Source: Pseudomonas sp. RIT409 (lineage in GTDB: Bacteria; Pseudomonadota; Gammaproteobacteria; Pseudomonadales; Pseudomonadaceae). Taken from it: 64,000 nucleotides of DNA. Positions 43,698-51,344 of this stretch are shown here, in pieces. Where the stretch lies: NCBI RefSeq assembly GCF_003052515.2, contig NZ_QARE02000019.1, forward strand, positions 53,246-117,245, written 5' to 3'. Numbering within the stretch: the stretch's first letter is position 1; the number at the start of each line of letters is the position of its first letter. The notes under the pieces were generated by a model. That model had not been told where the DNA came from. It saw only the letters and a program-made list of their open reading frames with translations, and made no database searches. Both the position numbers and the translations under genes were made by a program.

Positions 43698-43905
43698 TCA
43701 GGTACGACCTTGCTGGTGGGGCGCTGGAGGAAGAGGGGGCCATCTTAGCGCCATGTTGTGTCAGGAAGAACAGGGATTCGTGCAGCAGGACTGTCATTTC
43801 TGACAGTAGACGGGCAGGCGCGAAGAGCCTGGCATTGGCCATGCGGCTGCCACTCGACAATTCGCCCCAAGAGGCGGTCAAACCTGTCCGGCGAGAAACT
43901 GCGAT

Positions 43906-43928
43906 AGGGAGGCGCATGACGCCTCCCT
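43906..43928 (-). terminator. Hairpin after ureC
   Basis: GGGAGGC / GCCTCCC pair around a 7-base loop 10 bp downstream of the ureC stop. The U-tract on the minus strand is poor, so it is a likely but imperfect terminator of the urt-ure array. Confidence 0.55.
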
Positions 43929-43938
43929 CTGGTGCCTG

Positions 43939-45639
43939 TCAGAAAAGAAAGTATCGCTGCGCCATCGGCAGTTCTTCTGCAGGCTCGCACCACAACAACA
44001 CGCCGTCGGCCTTGACCTGGTAGGTTTGCGGATCGACGTCGATCTTCGGCAAATAGTCGTTGTGAATCAGATCGGCCTTGGTCACGCTGCGGCAGCCTCT
44101 GACCACGCCGATCTGCTTTTTCAGGCCCAATTGTTCGGGGACGCCGGCCTCGAACGCGGCCTGGCTGATGAAGGTCAGGCTGCTGGCATGCAGGGCGCTT
44201 CCGAAGCTTGCGAACATGGGGCGGTAATGCACCGGCTGCGGGGTCGGGATCGAGGCGTTGGCATCGCCCATCAGGCTGGCCGCGATCGAGCCGCCCTTGA
44301 GAATGAGCGTCGGTTTTACGCCGAAAAACGCCGGGCGCCACAGCACGAGATCCGCCCATTTGCCAACCTCGACCGACCCTACTTCATGGCTGATACCGTG
44401 GGTGATCGCCGGGTTGATGGTGTATTTGGCGATGTAGCGCTTGGCGCGGAAGTTGTCGTTGCCTGCGCCATCGCCTGGCAGCGGACCGCGCTGGCGTTTC
44501 ATTTTGTCGGCAGTCTGCCAGGTACGCAGGATCACCTCGCCCACACGGCCCATGGCCTGACTGTCGGAGCTCAGCATCGAGAACGCACCGAGGTCGTGAA
44601 GGATGTCCTCGGCGGCGATGGTTTCACGACGGATGCGGCTTTCGGCGAACGCCACGTCTTCGGCGATGCTCGGGTCCAGGTGATGGCAAACCATCAGCAT
44701 GTCCAGGTGCTCGTCGATCGTGTTGCGGGTGAACGGCCGGGTCGGATTGGTCGAACTCGGCAGCACGTTCGGGAAGCCGCAGGCTTTGATGATGTCGGGC
44801 GCGTGACCGCCGCCGGCGCCTTCGGTGTGGTAGGTGTGAATGGTGCGGTTCTTGAACGCGCCGAGGGTGGTTTCGACGAAGCCGGATTCGTTCAAGGTGT
44901 CGGTGTGGATGGCCACTTGCACATCGTATTGATCGGCCACGCTCAGGCAATTGTCGATCGCGGCGGGTGTAGTGCCCCAGTCTTCGTGCAGCTTCAGGCC
45001 GATGGCTCCTGCTTTCACTTGTTCGACCAACGGTTCGGGCACGCTGACGTTGCCCTTGCCGGTGAAGCCGATGTTCATTGGGAACGCTTCGGCGGCTTGC
45101 AGCATGCGCATCATGTGCCACTTGCCGGGGGTGACGGTCGTCGCGTTGGTGCCGGTCGCGGGGCCGGTGCCGCCGCCGATCATGGTGGTTACGCCGCTCA
45201 TGAGGGCTTCTTCGATCTGCTGCGGGCAGATGAAGTGGATGTGGGTGTCGACGCCGCCTGCTGTCAGGATCATGCCTTCGCCGGCGATGATTTCCGTCGC
45301 GGCACCGATCGCGATGGTCACGCCGGGCTGGATGTCTGGGTTGCCCGCTTTGCCAATCGCCGCGATGCGTCCACCCTTGAGCCCGACGTCGGCTTTGACG
45401 ATCCCCCAGTGGTCGATGATCAAGGCGTTGGTGATCAGGGTGTCCATCACTTCATCCGCCGACAACTGGCTCTGGCCCATGCCGTCACGGATGACCTTCC
45501 CGCCCCCGAATTTCACCTCTTCGCCGTAAACGGTGTAGTCCTTCTCGACCTCCACCCACAGCTCGGTGTCGGCCAGTCGGACGCGGTCGCCGACGGTGGG
45601 ACCGAACATGTCAGCGTAGGCTTGTTTGGAAATTTTCAT
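43939..45639 (-). CDS. ureC: Urease alpha subunit UreC
   Basis: Catalytic subunit of urease, hydrolysing urea to ammonia and carbamate in the cytosol. The 566-residue protein has all nickel-site residues: His133/His135 (DTHIHF), carbamylated Lys216 (GLKLHED), His245 (IHTDTLN), His271 (YHTEGAGGGH), catalytic His319 (MVCHH) and Asp359 (SSDSQAMGR). The flexible flap Cys is present in VCHH. ATG 45639 is chosen over one two codons upstream; AAGGC precedes it. A repeat element of 106 bp separates it from ureB. Confidence 0.99.
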   Translation of the reverse strand: MKISKQAYADMFGPTVGDRVRLADTELWVEVEKDYTVYGEEVKFGGGKVIRDGMGQSQLSADEVMDTLITNALIIDHWGIVKADVGLKGGRIAAIGKAGNPDIQPGVTIAIGAATEIIAGEGMILTAGGVDTHIHFICPQQIEEALMSGVTTMIGGGTGPATGTNATTVTPGKWHMMRMLQAAEAFPMNIGFTGKGNVSVPEPLVEQVKAGAIGLKLHEDWGTTPAAIDNCLSVADQYDVQVAIHTDTLNESGFVETTLGAFKNRTIHTYHTEGAGGGHAPDIIKACGFPNVLPSSTNPTRPFTRNTIDEHLDMLMVCHHLDPSIAEDVAFAESRIRRETIAAEDILHDLGAFSMLSSDSQAMGRVGEVILRTWQTADKMKRQRGPLPGDGAGNDNFRAKRYIAKYTINPAITHGISHEVGSVEVGKWADLVLWRPAFFGVKPTLILKGGSIAASLMGDANASIPTPQPVHYRPMFASFGSALHASSLTFISQAAFEAGVPEQLGLKKQIGVVRGCRSVTKADLIHNDYLPKIDVDPQTYQVKADGVLLWCEPAEELPMAQRYFLF

Positions 45640-45660
45640 GCGCATGCCTTGAGATTCAAT

Positions 45661-45766
45661 GATCGTTCCCACGCTTCGCGTGGGAATGCATCCCGTGACG
45701 CTCTGCGTCACAAAACGGACGCAGAGCGTCCAGTCCGGCGTTCCCACGCGGGGCGTGGGAACGATC
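45661..45766. repeat. GATCGTTCCCACGC inverted-repeat element (copy 3)
   Basis: A 106-bp element between ureB and ureC with near-perfect ends GATCGTTCCCACGCTTCGCG / CGGGGCGTGGGAACGATC and an inner GACGCTCTGCGTC / GACGCAGAGCGTC hairpin. It occupies nearly the whole gap between two genes that must be co-expressed. Confidence 0.88.
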
Positions 45767-45775
45767 AAAAGCGGG

Positions 45776-46081
45776 TTACAGATCGCCCATCACGCGCCCG
45801 GCAAACCCGAACACCCGACGATGGCCCGCCAGGTCGACCAGTTCTACTTCCCGTGCCTGGCCCGGCTCGAAGCGCACGGCCGTTCCAGCGGGGATGTTCA
45901 GGCGCATGCCCCGGCTGGCGGCGCGGTCGAAGGTGAGGGCGTCGTTGGTTTCGAAAAAATGGAAATGCGAGCCGACCTGGATTGGTCGGTCGCCGCTGTT
46001 GGCGACGCTGAGGGTGATCGTCCGGCGCCCGACGTTGAGCTCGATTTCGCCAGGCTGGATCTGGTATTCACCAGGAATCAT
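45776..46081 (-). CDS. ureB: Urease beta subunit UreB
   Basis: Small structural urease subunit; 101 residues. Family sequence MIPGEYQIQPGEIELN at the start, GSHFHFFETNDALTFDRA and RFEPGQAREVELVDLAGHR. It overlaps the upstream acetyltransferase gene by 4 bp, which fixes the start at 46081. Separate ureA and ureB genes are the usual gammaproteobacterial arrangement. Confidence 0.98.
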   Translation of the reverse strand: MIPGEYQIQPGEIELNVGRRTITLSVANSGDRPIQVGSHFHFFETNDALTFDRAASRGMRLNIPAGTAVRFEPGQAREVELVDLAGHRRVFGFAGRVMGDL

Positions 46082-46614
46082 GCGCTCTTCCTCGACAGTA
46101 ACTTGTAATAAAGGGATGTAGGGTGGTATTCCCCGTCCGGGTTGCACGCGTAGTCCGGAATCTTGCCGGACAGTTGGTAACCCTGCGATCGATAGAAATC
46201 CTCGGCCGGTGAGCCCGTTTCCGTATCCAGGTACAGCAGGCCGCGCTGATGCTGATAGGCAGCCTGTTCAACGGCCTGCATCAATTGCGTCGCCAAGCCA
46301 TGACGGCGGGCGTGGTGCATCACCAGCAGTTTCTGCACTTCGGCGCGGTTCAGGCCATTGGGTTTCTGGCACAGCGCCAACTGCACAGTCGCCAGCACCT
46401 GTTCTTCCTGGACCACGACCCACAGCAGCACCTTGCCGTGTTCGACGTCTGCCTTGACGCTCTCCCACCAGGTGTACGCCTGATCGGCATTCAAATCCGC
46501 CATGAAACCTACCGAAGCGCCGCGATGCACGGCGTCCATCAGCAGCGCCACCAAGCCGTGACGGTAATGGGCAAAGCTTTCACCGGTAACACGTCGCAAC
46601 TGAGCAGCATTCAT
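46078..46614 (-). CDS. GNAT acetyltransferase inside the urease operon
   Basis: A 178-residue GCN5-type N-acetyltransferase. The acetyl-CoA motif A region is EVQKLLVMHHARRHGLATQLMQAVE (R-x-x-G-x-A-like), followed by LYLDTETGSPAEDFYRSQGYQ. Substrate unknown. It overlaps ureB by 4 bp, so it is certainly co-transcribed with urease. It is a different family from the Pat-like gene just upstream. Confidence 0.87.
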   Translation of the reverse strand: MNAAQLRRVTGESFAHYRHGLVALLMDAVHRGASVGFMADLNADQAYTWWESVKADVEHGKVLLWVVVQEEQVLATVQLALCQKPNGLNRAEVQKLLVMHHARRHGLATQLMQAVEQAAYQHQRGLLYLDTETGSPAEDFYRSQGYQLSGKIPDYACNPDGEYHPTSLYYKLLSRKSA

Positions 46615-46663
46615 GACTCGGCTTCCTTTCATTGAGAGAAATCGGGACACATGGGTTTGTCCA

Positions 46664-47203
46664 TCATCGGATGGGGGCTTGGGACGGCGGAGCATCGGCT
46701 CCCGGAGACAGGTCCAGCTGCATGAACGTCAGGTCCAGCCAACGGCCGAACTTGGTGCCCACCTGCGGCATCTGCCCGGTGGTGACGAAGCCGTGACGCT
46801 CATGCAGGTGAATCGACGCCGCGTTGCCGCTTTCGATGGCCGCCACCATCATGTGCTTGTCACAGGCTTTCGCCCGCTCGATCAGCGCCCGCATCAGCAG
46901 GGGTCCAAGGCCCTTGCCGCGTTGATCGGCACGCACATAGACCGAATGCTCGACGGTGTGACGAAAACCTTCGAATGGGCGCCAGTCGCCGAACGAGGAG
47001 TAGCCCAGCACGTGCTCGGCGTCATCGACAGCGACCAGAATCGGGTAAGCCTGACTCTGACGCGCTGCAAACCAGGCTTCACGATTGGCCAGGTCGACGG
47101 GTTGTTCATTCCAGATCGCCGTCGTGTTGAGCACTGCGTCGTTGTAGATCTCAAGCACCGCAGGCATGTCGGTCAGGAGGGCGTCACGAATCGTAAACAT
47201 CAT
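46664..47203 (-). CDS. Phosphinothricin/methionine sulfoximine N-acetyltransferase-like
   Basis: A 179-residue GNAT enzyme of the Pat/MddA family that acetylates the free amine of methionine sulfoximine, phosphinothricin or related amino-acid analogues. Characteristic segments are IYNDAVLNTTAIWNEQPVDLANREAWF, EHSVYVRADQRGKGLGPLLMRALIERA (acetyl-CoA site) and ERHGFVTTGQMPQVGTKFGRWLDLTFMQL. In P. aeruginosa a homologue also sits between ureA and ureB (from memory). It may protect glutamine synthetase from inhibitors during nitrogen limitation, an inference. Confidence 0.88.
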   Translation of the reverse strand: MMFTIRDALLTDMPAVLEIYNDAVLNTTAIWNEQPVDLANREAWFAARQSQAYPILVAVDDAEHVLGYSSFGDWRPFEGFRHTVEHSVYVRADQRGKGLGPLLMRALIERAKACDKHMMVAAIESGNAASIHLHERHGFVTTGQMPQVGTKFGRWLDLTFMQLDLSPGADAPPSQAPIR

Positions 47204-47226
47204 CTTCTTTCCACGGGTCGAAGGGG

Positions 47227-47529
47227 TCAGGCAATCGGCTGGTGCACGGTGACCAGTTTGGTGCCATCCGCAAAGGTAGCCTCTACCTGGATTTCCGGGA
47301 TCATCTCTGGGATGCCGTCCATCACTTGTTCCCGCGTCAACAGGGTGGTGCCGTAGTGCATCAGTTCGGCCACGGTCTGGCCGTCCCGCGCGCCTTCCAG
47401 CAACGCAGCGGAAATGAACGCCATGGCTTCCGGGTAGTTCAGCTTTAACCCTCTCGCCAGCCGCCGCTCGGCGACCAGGCCAGCGGTGAAGATCAGCATC
47501 TTGTCTTTTTCGCGTGGGGTCAGGTCCAT
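47227..47529 (-). CDS. ureA: Urease gamma subunit UreA
   Basis: Smallest structural urease subunit; 100 residues. Family sequence MDLTPREKDKMLIFTAGLVAERR, LNYPEAMAFISAALLEGARDG, TLLTREQVMDGIPEMI and QVEATFADGTKLVTVH. It lies after ureD with a REPIN in the gap, and 23 bp before the Pat-like gene. Confidence 0.98.
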   Translation of the reverse strand: MDLTPREKDKMLIFTAGLVAERRLARGLKLNYPEAMAFISAALLEGARDGQTVAELMHYGTTLLTREQVMDGIPEMIPEIQVEATFADGTKLVTVHQPIA

Positions 47530-47572
47530 GTGTTTGTCCGTTTCAGAAAGCCAAATAAGTAGTGAACGCCAC

Positions 47573-47664
47573 CCCGTAGGAGCGCGCTTGCCCGCGATGC
47601 GTTGTGTCAGGCGACATCAATGGCACAGGCATGACGTCATCGCGGGCAAGCGCGCTCCTACGGG
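47573..47664. repeat. REPIN (copy 4), between ureD and ureA
   Basis: A symmetrical 92-bp element: CCCGTAGGAGCGCGCTTGCC ... GGCAAGCGCGCTCCTACGGG. The central ATGCGTTGTGTCAGGCGACA core is the reverse complement of the core in the 53.0-kb copy, so the two are the same element in opposite orientation. Confidence 0.92.
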
Positions 47665-47674
47665 AGGACTGTGT

Positions 47675-48520
47675 TTATGTATTCCAAATCCTCGGCGCCA
47701 GCGCTTCTCTGCCTAGTAACGCGGGCCGCAGCAGCTTCCATAGGCCGATCAGCCAGGCTCGGGCGTGCAGGGCTTCATCGGCCAGGCAGCGGGCGATAAT
47801 CAGCCCTGGCAACTGGCTCAGATCCCCGCGCACCGAGGCGTGCCTCGCCAGATCCCGACAGCGCTCCATCAGCGCGGCATCGATTTGCCCTGTCACGATC
47901 AGCGTCGCGAACACCGGTTTTCCGCACAGCCCAATCGGGGAGTCCAGCAGGCCGTCATCGCCTATGACTCGCTGGCGCTCGTGCCACAGCAGCTTGCCGT
48001 CGCGGCGAATGTCCAGATGGGCCTGAAAGTATCCTTGATCGAAGCGCTCCCCGCTGGCGGGGCGGCCGAGCGCGACCACATCCCAATAGAACAGCCGGGC
48101 GTCTCCCTCAAGGTCAATGCGCGTGGTCAGTTCGGCTTTGGCCTCGCTGAACACGATCGTTTCCTGGGGTAGCCATTCCAGCGTCGCGCCTCTGGCCACC
48201 TTTAACGCAAGCTGTTGGTAGGCGGCCCCGGTGGCGCGATACCACTTGGCGGCGCCCGGGCTGGTCAGTTGCACCCAGGCGTTCGGGCCGACGGTCGCGC
48301 TGATGTCCAGCCGATCGCCACCGGCAATCCCGCCCGGCGGGTGAACGATGATGTGCTGGCAGACTTCCGGGCCTTCGGCATAGAGGTGTTTCTGCACGCG
48401 CAACGGGCCTTTGTGGCGACGCAGCGTCGGGCGTGTGGTGGCGTCGAAACGTCCATAGCCCAGTTCCAGCTCGGCGTGCCAGCTGGGCGTGAACAGGGCG
48501 GTGTGGGCAGGAAGGTTCAT
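47675..48520 (-). CDS. ureD: Urease accessory protein UreD
   Basis: Scaffold of the UreD-UreF-UreG maturation complex that docks on apo-urease and passes nickel. The 281-residue protein has family segments GPLRVQKHLYAEG, HIIVHPPGGIAGGDRLDI, TSPGAAKWYRATG and WLPQETIVFSEA. It lies 49 bp downstream of urtE, linking the urea transporter and urease genes in one direction. Confidence 0.97.
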   Translation of the reverse strand: MNLPAHTALFTPSWHAELELGYGRFDATTRPTLRRHKGPLRVQKHLYAEGPEVCQHIIVHPPGGIAGGDRLDISATVGPNAWVQLTSPGAAKWYRATGAAYQQLALKVARGATLEWLPQETIVFSEAKAELTTRIDLEGDARLFYWDVVALGRPASGERFDQGYFQAHLDIRRDGKLLWHERQRVIGDDGLLDSPIGLCGKPVFATLIVTGQIDAALMERCRDLARHASVRGDLSQLPGLIIARCLADEALHARAWLIGLWKLLRPALLGREALAPRIWNT

Positions 48521-48569
48521 AAGGCTCGTGATCGTTCTACGAAGGGGTGTACCTTAGCCGATCGGCGCA

Positions 48570-49268
48570 TCAGATGGTCACCAGACCACGCACACCTTCG
48601 GCTTCCATGTGCTCGCCGCGGCCCTGTTGGACGATCTCGCCACGGGACATGACCAGGTACTGATCGGCCAGCTCGGCAGCGAAGTCGTAGAACTGCTCCA
48701 CCAGCAGAATCGCCATGTCGCCCCGTGCGGCGAGCTTTTTGATCACCGCGCCGATCTCCTTGATCACTGACGGCTGGATGCCTTCGGTGGGTTCATCCAG
48801 GATCAGCAGGCGAGGGCGGCTGGCCAGCGCCCGCCCGATCGCCAACTGCTGTTGCTGACCGCCGGACAAGTCACCGCCCCGGCGATGTTTCATCTGCAGG
48901 AGCACAGGGAACAGATCGTAAATGAACGCCGGGACTTCCTTGGCTTGCGAGCCCGGAAAGCGTGACAGGCCCATCAGCAGGTTTTCTTCCACCGTCAGGC
49001 GCCCGAAAATCTCTCGCCCCTGAGGCACGTAGGCGATACCTGACTGCACGCGCTGATGCGGCTTGAAGCCAGTAATCGGCTTGCCCTCCCACTGCACGAC
49101 GCCCTCTTTGGCGGGCAGCAGGCCCATCAGCACCTTGAGCAAGGTGGTCTTGCCGACCCCGTTGCGGCCCAGTAGACAGGTCACTTCACCGACCTTCACG
49201 TCAAAAGACAGACCACGCAGGATGTGGCTGCCGCCGTAGTATTGATGAAGCTTTTCAACTTGTAACAT
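48570..49268 (-). CDS. urtE: Urea ABC transporter ATPase UrtE
   Basis: LivF-like ATPase of the high-affinity urea importer; 232 residues. Walker A GRNGVGKTTL, signature LSGGQQQQLAIGRA, Walker B LILDEPTEGIQPS, plus UrtE-type starting sequence KLHQYYGGSHILRGLSF. It lies downstream of urtD, from which it is separated by a 106-bp repeat element. Confidence 0.95.
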   Translation of the reverse strand: MLQVEKLHQYYGGSHILRGLSFDVKVGEVTCLLGRNGVGKTTLLKVLMGLLPAKEGVVQWEGKPITGFKPHQRVQSGIAYVPQGREIFGRLTVEENLLMGLSRFPGSQAKEVPAFIYDLFPVLLQMKHRRGGDLSGGQQQQLAIGRALASRPRLLILDEPTEGIQPSVIKEIGAVIKKLAARGDMAILLVEQFYDFAAELADQYLVMSRGEIVQQGRGEHMEAEGVRGLVTI

Positions 49269-49285
49269 CTACGAATTCTCCCAGT

Positions 49286-49391
49286 GATCGTTCCCACGCT
49301 CTGCGTGGGAATGCCGCTATGGACGCTCTGTGTCCCCTGCCTGACGCGGAGCGTCGGCGGATGCATTCCCACGCGGAGCGTGGGAACGATC
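49286..49391. repeat. GATCGTTCCCACGC inverted-repeat element (copy 4)
   Basis: A 106-bp element filling the urtD-urtE gap, with ends GATCGTTCCCACGCTCTGCG / CGCGGAGCGTGGGAACGATC and inner GACGCTCTGTGTC / GACGCGGAGCGTC. Confidence 0.9.
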
Positions 49392-49401
49392 GAAATCTGA
49401 A

Positions 49402-50268
49402 TCAGCGTCCCAAATACACTTCGATCACTCGTTCATCCGCCTGCACGTCTTCCAACGATCCTTCGGCCAGTACGCTGCCCTGATGCAACACCGTCACGTG
49501 GTCGGCGATGGTGCCGACGAAGCCCATGTCGTGCTCGACCACCATCAGCGAATGCTTGCCCGCCAGGCCTTTGAACAGTTCAGCGGTAAATTCGGTCTCG
49601 GCGTCAGTCATGCCGGCCACAGGTTCGTCGAGCAACAGCAATTGCGGGTCTTGAACCAGCAACATGCCGATCTCCAGAAACTGCTTCTGACCATGAGACA
49701 GCAGGCCTGCCGGACGTGACAGGGACGCGGTCAGGCGAATGGTTTCGAGCACCTCGTCGATACGGTCGCGCTGTTCACCCTTGAGTTTGGCCCGCAGGCT
49801 GGCCCATACCGACTTGTCGGTTTTCTGCGCCAGTTCCAGGTTCTCGAACACACTCAACGCCTCGAACACGGTGGGTTTCTGGAACTTGCGACCGATCCCG
49901 GCCTGGGCGATCTGCACTTCGCTCATGCGCGTGAGGTCGAGCGTCTCGCCGAACCAGGCTTTGCCGTGGGTGGGGCGGGTCTTGCCGGTGATCACGTCCA
50001 TCAGCGTGGTCTTGCCCGCGCCGTTGGGCCCGATGATGCAGCGCAGCTCGCCGACGCCAATGTAGAGGTTCAGATCATTCAGGGCTTTGAAGCCATCGAA
50101 GCTCACGCTGATGTCTTCCAGGGTCAGGATGGTGCCGTGCAGGGTGTTGAGCCCTTCGCCCGCCACTTGCCCCAGTCCGATGGCATCGCGGCTGGTGCCG
50201 GCATCGCTGTTTGGATGGAGAGTCGGATCCAGCACCGGATCGAATGCGGGCGTTGGAGTGGTTTTCAT
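49402..50268 (-). CDS. urtD: Urea ABC transporter ATPase UrtD
   Basis: LivG-like ATPase of the urea importer; 288 residues with a ~45-residue non-conserved N-terminal extension before the ABC domain (TILTLEDISVSFDGFKALN). Walker A GPNGAGKTTL, signature LSHGQKQFLEIG, Walker B LLLLDEPVAGMTDAE, switch VVEHDMGFV. The start overlaps the urtC stop by 4 bp. Confidence 0.95.
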   Translation of the reverse strand: MKTTPTPAFDPVLDPTLHPNSDAGTSRDAIGLGQVAGEGLNTLHGTILTLEDISVSFDGFKALNDLNLYIGVGELRCIIGPNGAGKTTLMDVITGKTRPTHGKAWFGETLDLTRMSEVQIAQAGIGRKFQKPTVFEALSVFENLELAQKTDKSVWASLRAKLKGEQRDRIDEVLETIRLTASLSRPAGLLSHGQKQFLEIGMLLVQDPQLLLLDEPVAGMTDAETEFTAELFKGLAGKHSLMVVEHDMGFVGTIADHVTVLHQGSVLAEGSLEDVQADERVIEVYLGR

Positions 50269-51344
50269 TGTTCGCCCCTTTTCTTGATCAGTCCGATCAC
50301 GCCTTTGGGCAGGTACAGCGTGACCACGATGAACAGCGCGCCCAGGAAGAACAGCCAGTACTCAGGAAATGCCACGGTGAACCAGCTCTTCATGCCGTTG
50401 ACCAGACCGGCGCCGAGCAGCGGACCCACCAGCGTGCCGCGCCCACCGAGTGCAACCCAGACCGCGGCTTCGATGGAGTTGGTCGGCGACATTTCGCTCG
50501 GGTTGATGATCCCGACTTGCGGCACATACAGCGCACCGGCGAGGCCGCACAGCACGGCGCTCAAGACCCACACGAAGAGTTTGAACCCGCGTGGATCGTA
50601 GCCACAGAACATCAAACGGTTTTCTGCGTCGCGCACGGCGGTCAGGACGCGGCCGAACTTGCTGCGTGCCAGGCGCCAGCCGACGAACAGGCTGCCCGCC
50701 AGCAACACCACGGTCAGCAGAAACAGCACAGCCCGCGTCCCCTGGGACGTGATGCCGAAGCCCAGGATGCTGCGGAAGTTGGTGAAGCCGTTGTTGCCGC
50801 CGAAGCCGGTTTCGTTGCGAAAGAACAGCAGCATGCCGGCGAAGGTCAAGGCCTGGGTCATGATCGAGAAATACACGCCTTTGATCCGCGAGCGAAAGGC
50901 GAAGAACCCGAATACCAGCGCCAGCAGCCCCGGCGCCAGCACCACCAGGCACAAGGCCCAAAGGAAGTGTTGGGTGCCGATCCAATACCACGGCAGTTCC
51001 GTCCAGGACAGGAAAGTCATGAACGCAGGCAGGCTGTCCCCCGAGGCTTCGCGCATCAGGTACATCCCCATGGCGTAGCCCCCGAGGGCGAAAAACAGGC
51101 CATGCCCCAGCGACAGCAGGCCGGCGTAGCCCCAGACGAGATCCAGGGCCAGCGCGACGATGGCGTAACAGAGAATCTTGCCCACCAGTGTCAGCGTGTA
51201 GGCCGACACTTGAAACCCGTTGTCGTCAGGCAGCAGCGACAGCAAGGGCAGGGCGATAAGGATCGCGAGGATCACGGCCCCCACAGCGAGCGTGATGCGG
51301 GTGCCAGCGCGTTGCGCAGCGGTAACCATCAATGGCTGGTTCAT
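50265..51344 (-). CDS. urtC: Urea ABC transporter permease UrtC
   Basis: LivM-like inner-membrane permease of the urea importer; 359 residues with about ten membrane segments. Family features include ALDLVWGYAGLLSLGHGLFFALGGYAMG, KGVYFSIMTQALTFAGML and WVALGGRGTLVGPLLGA. The ATG at 51344 overlaps the urtB stop by one base, so translation is coupled. Confidence 0.95.
   Translation of the reverse strand: MNQPLMVTAAQRAGTRITLAVGAVILAILIALPLLSLLPDDNGFQVSAYTLTLVGKILCYAIVALALDLVWGYAGLLSLGHGLFFALGGYAMGMYLMREASGDSLPAFMTFLSWTELPWYWIGTQHFLWALCLVVLAPGLLALVFGFFAFRSRIKGVYFSIMTQALTFAGMLLFFRNETGFGGNNGFTNFRSILGFGITSQGTRAVLFLLTVVLLAGSLFVGWRLARSKFGRVLTAVRDAENRLMFCGYDPRGFKLFVWVLSAVLCGLAGALYVPQVGIINPSEMSPTNSIEAAVWVALGGRGTLVGPLLGAGLVNGMKSWFTVAFPEYWLFFLGALFIVVTLYLPKGVIGLIKKRGEQ

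Noticed and set aside
45640..45768. N-terminal extension of UreC
   Set aside because: The frame stays open through the 106-bp repeat element, but the translation is repeat sequence and the conserved UreC start is at 45639.
44026..45936. Long plus-strand open frame (636 codons) opposite ureC
   Set aside because: It is an antisense shadow of ureC caused by high GC and codon bias; its translation resembles no family and ureC is complete with all catalytic residues.
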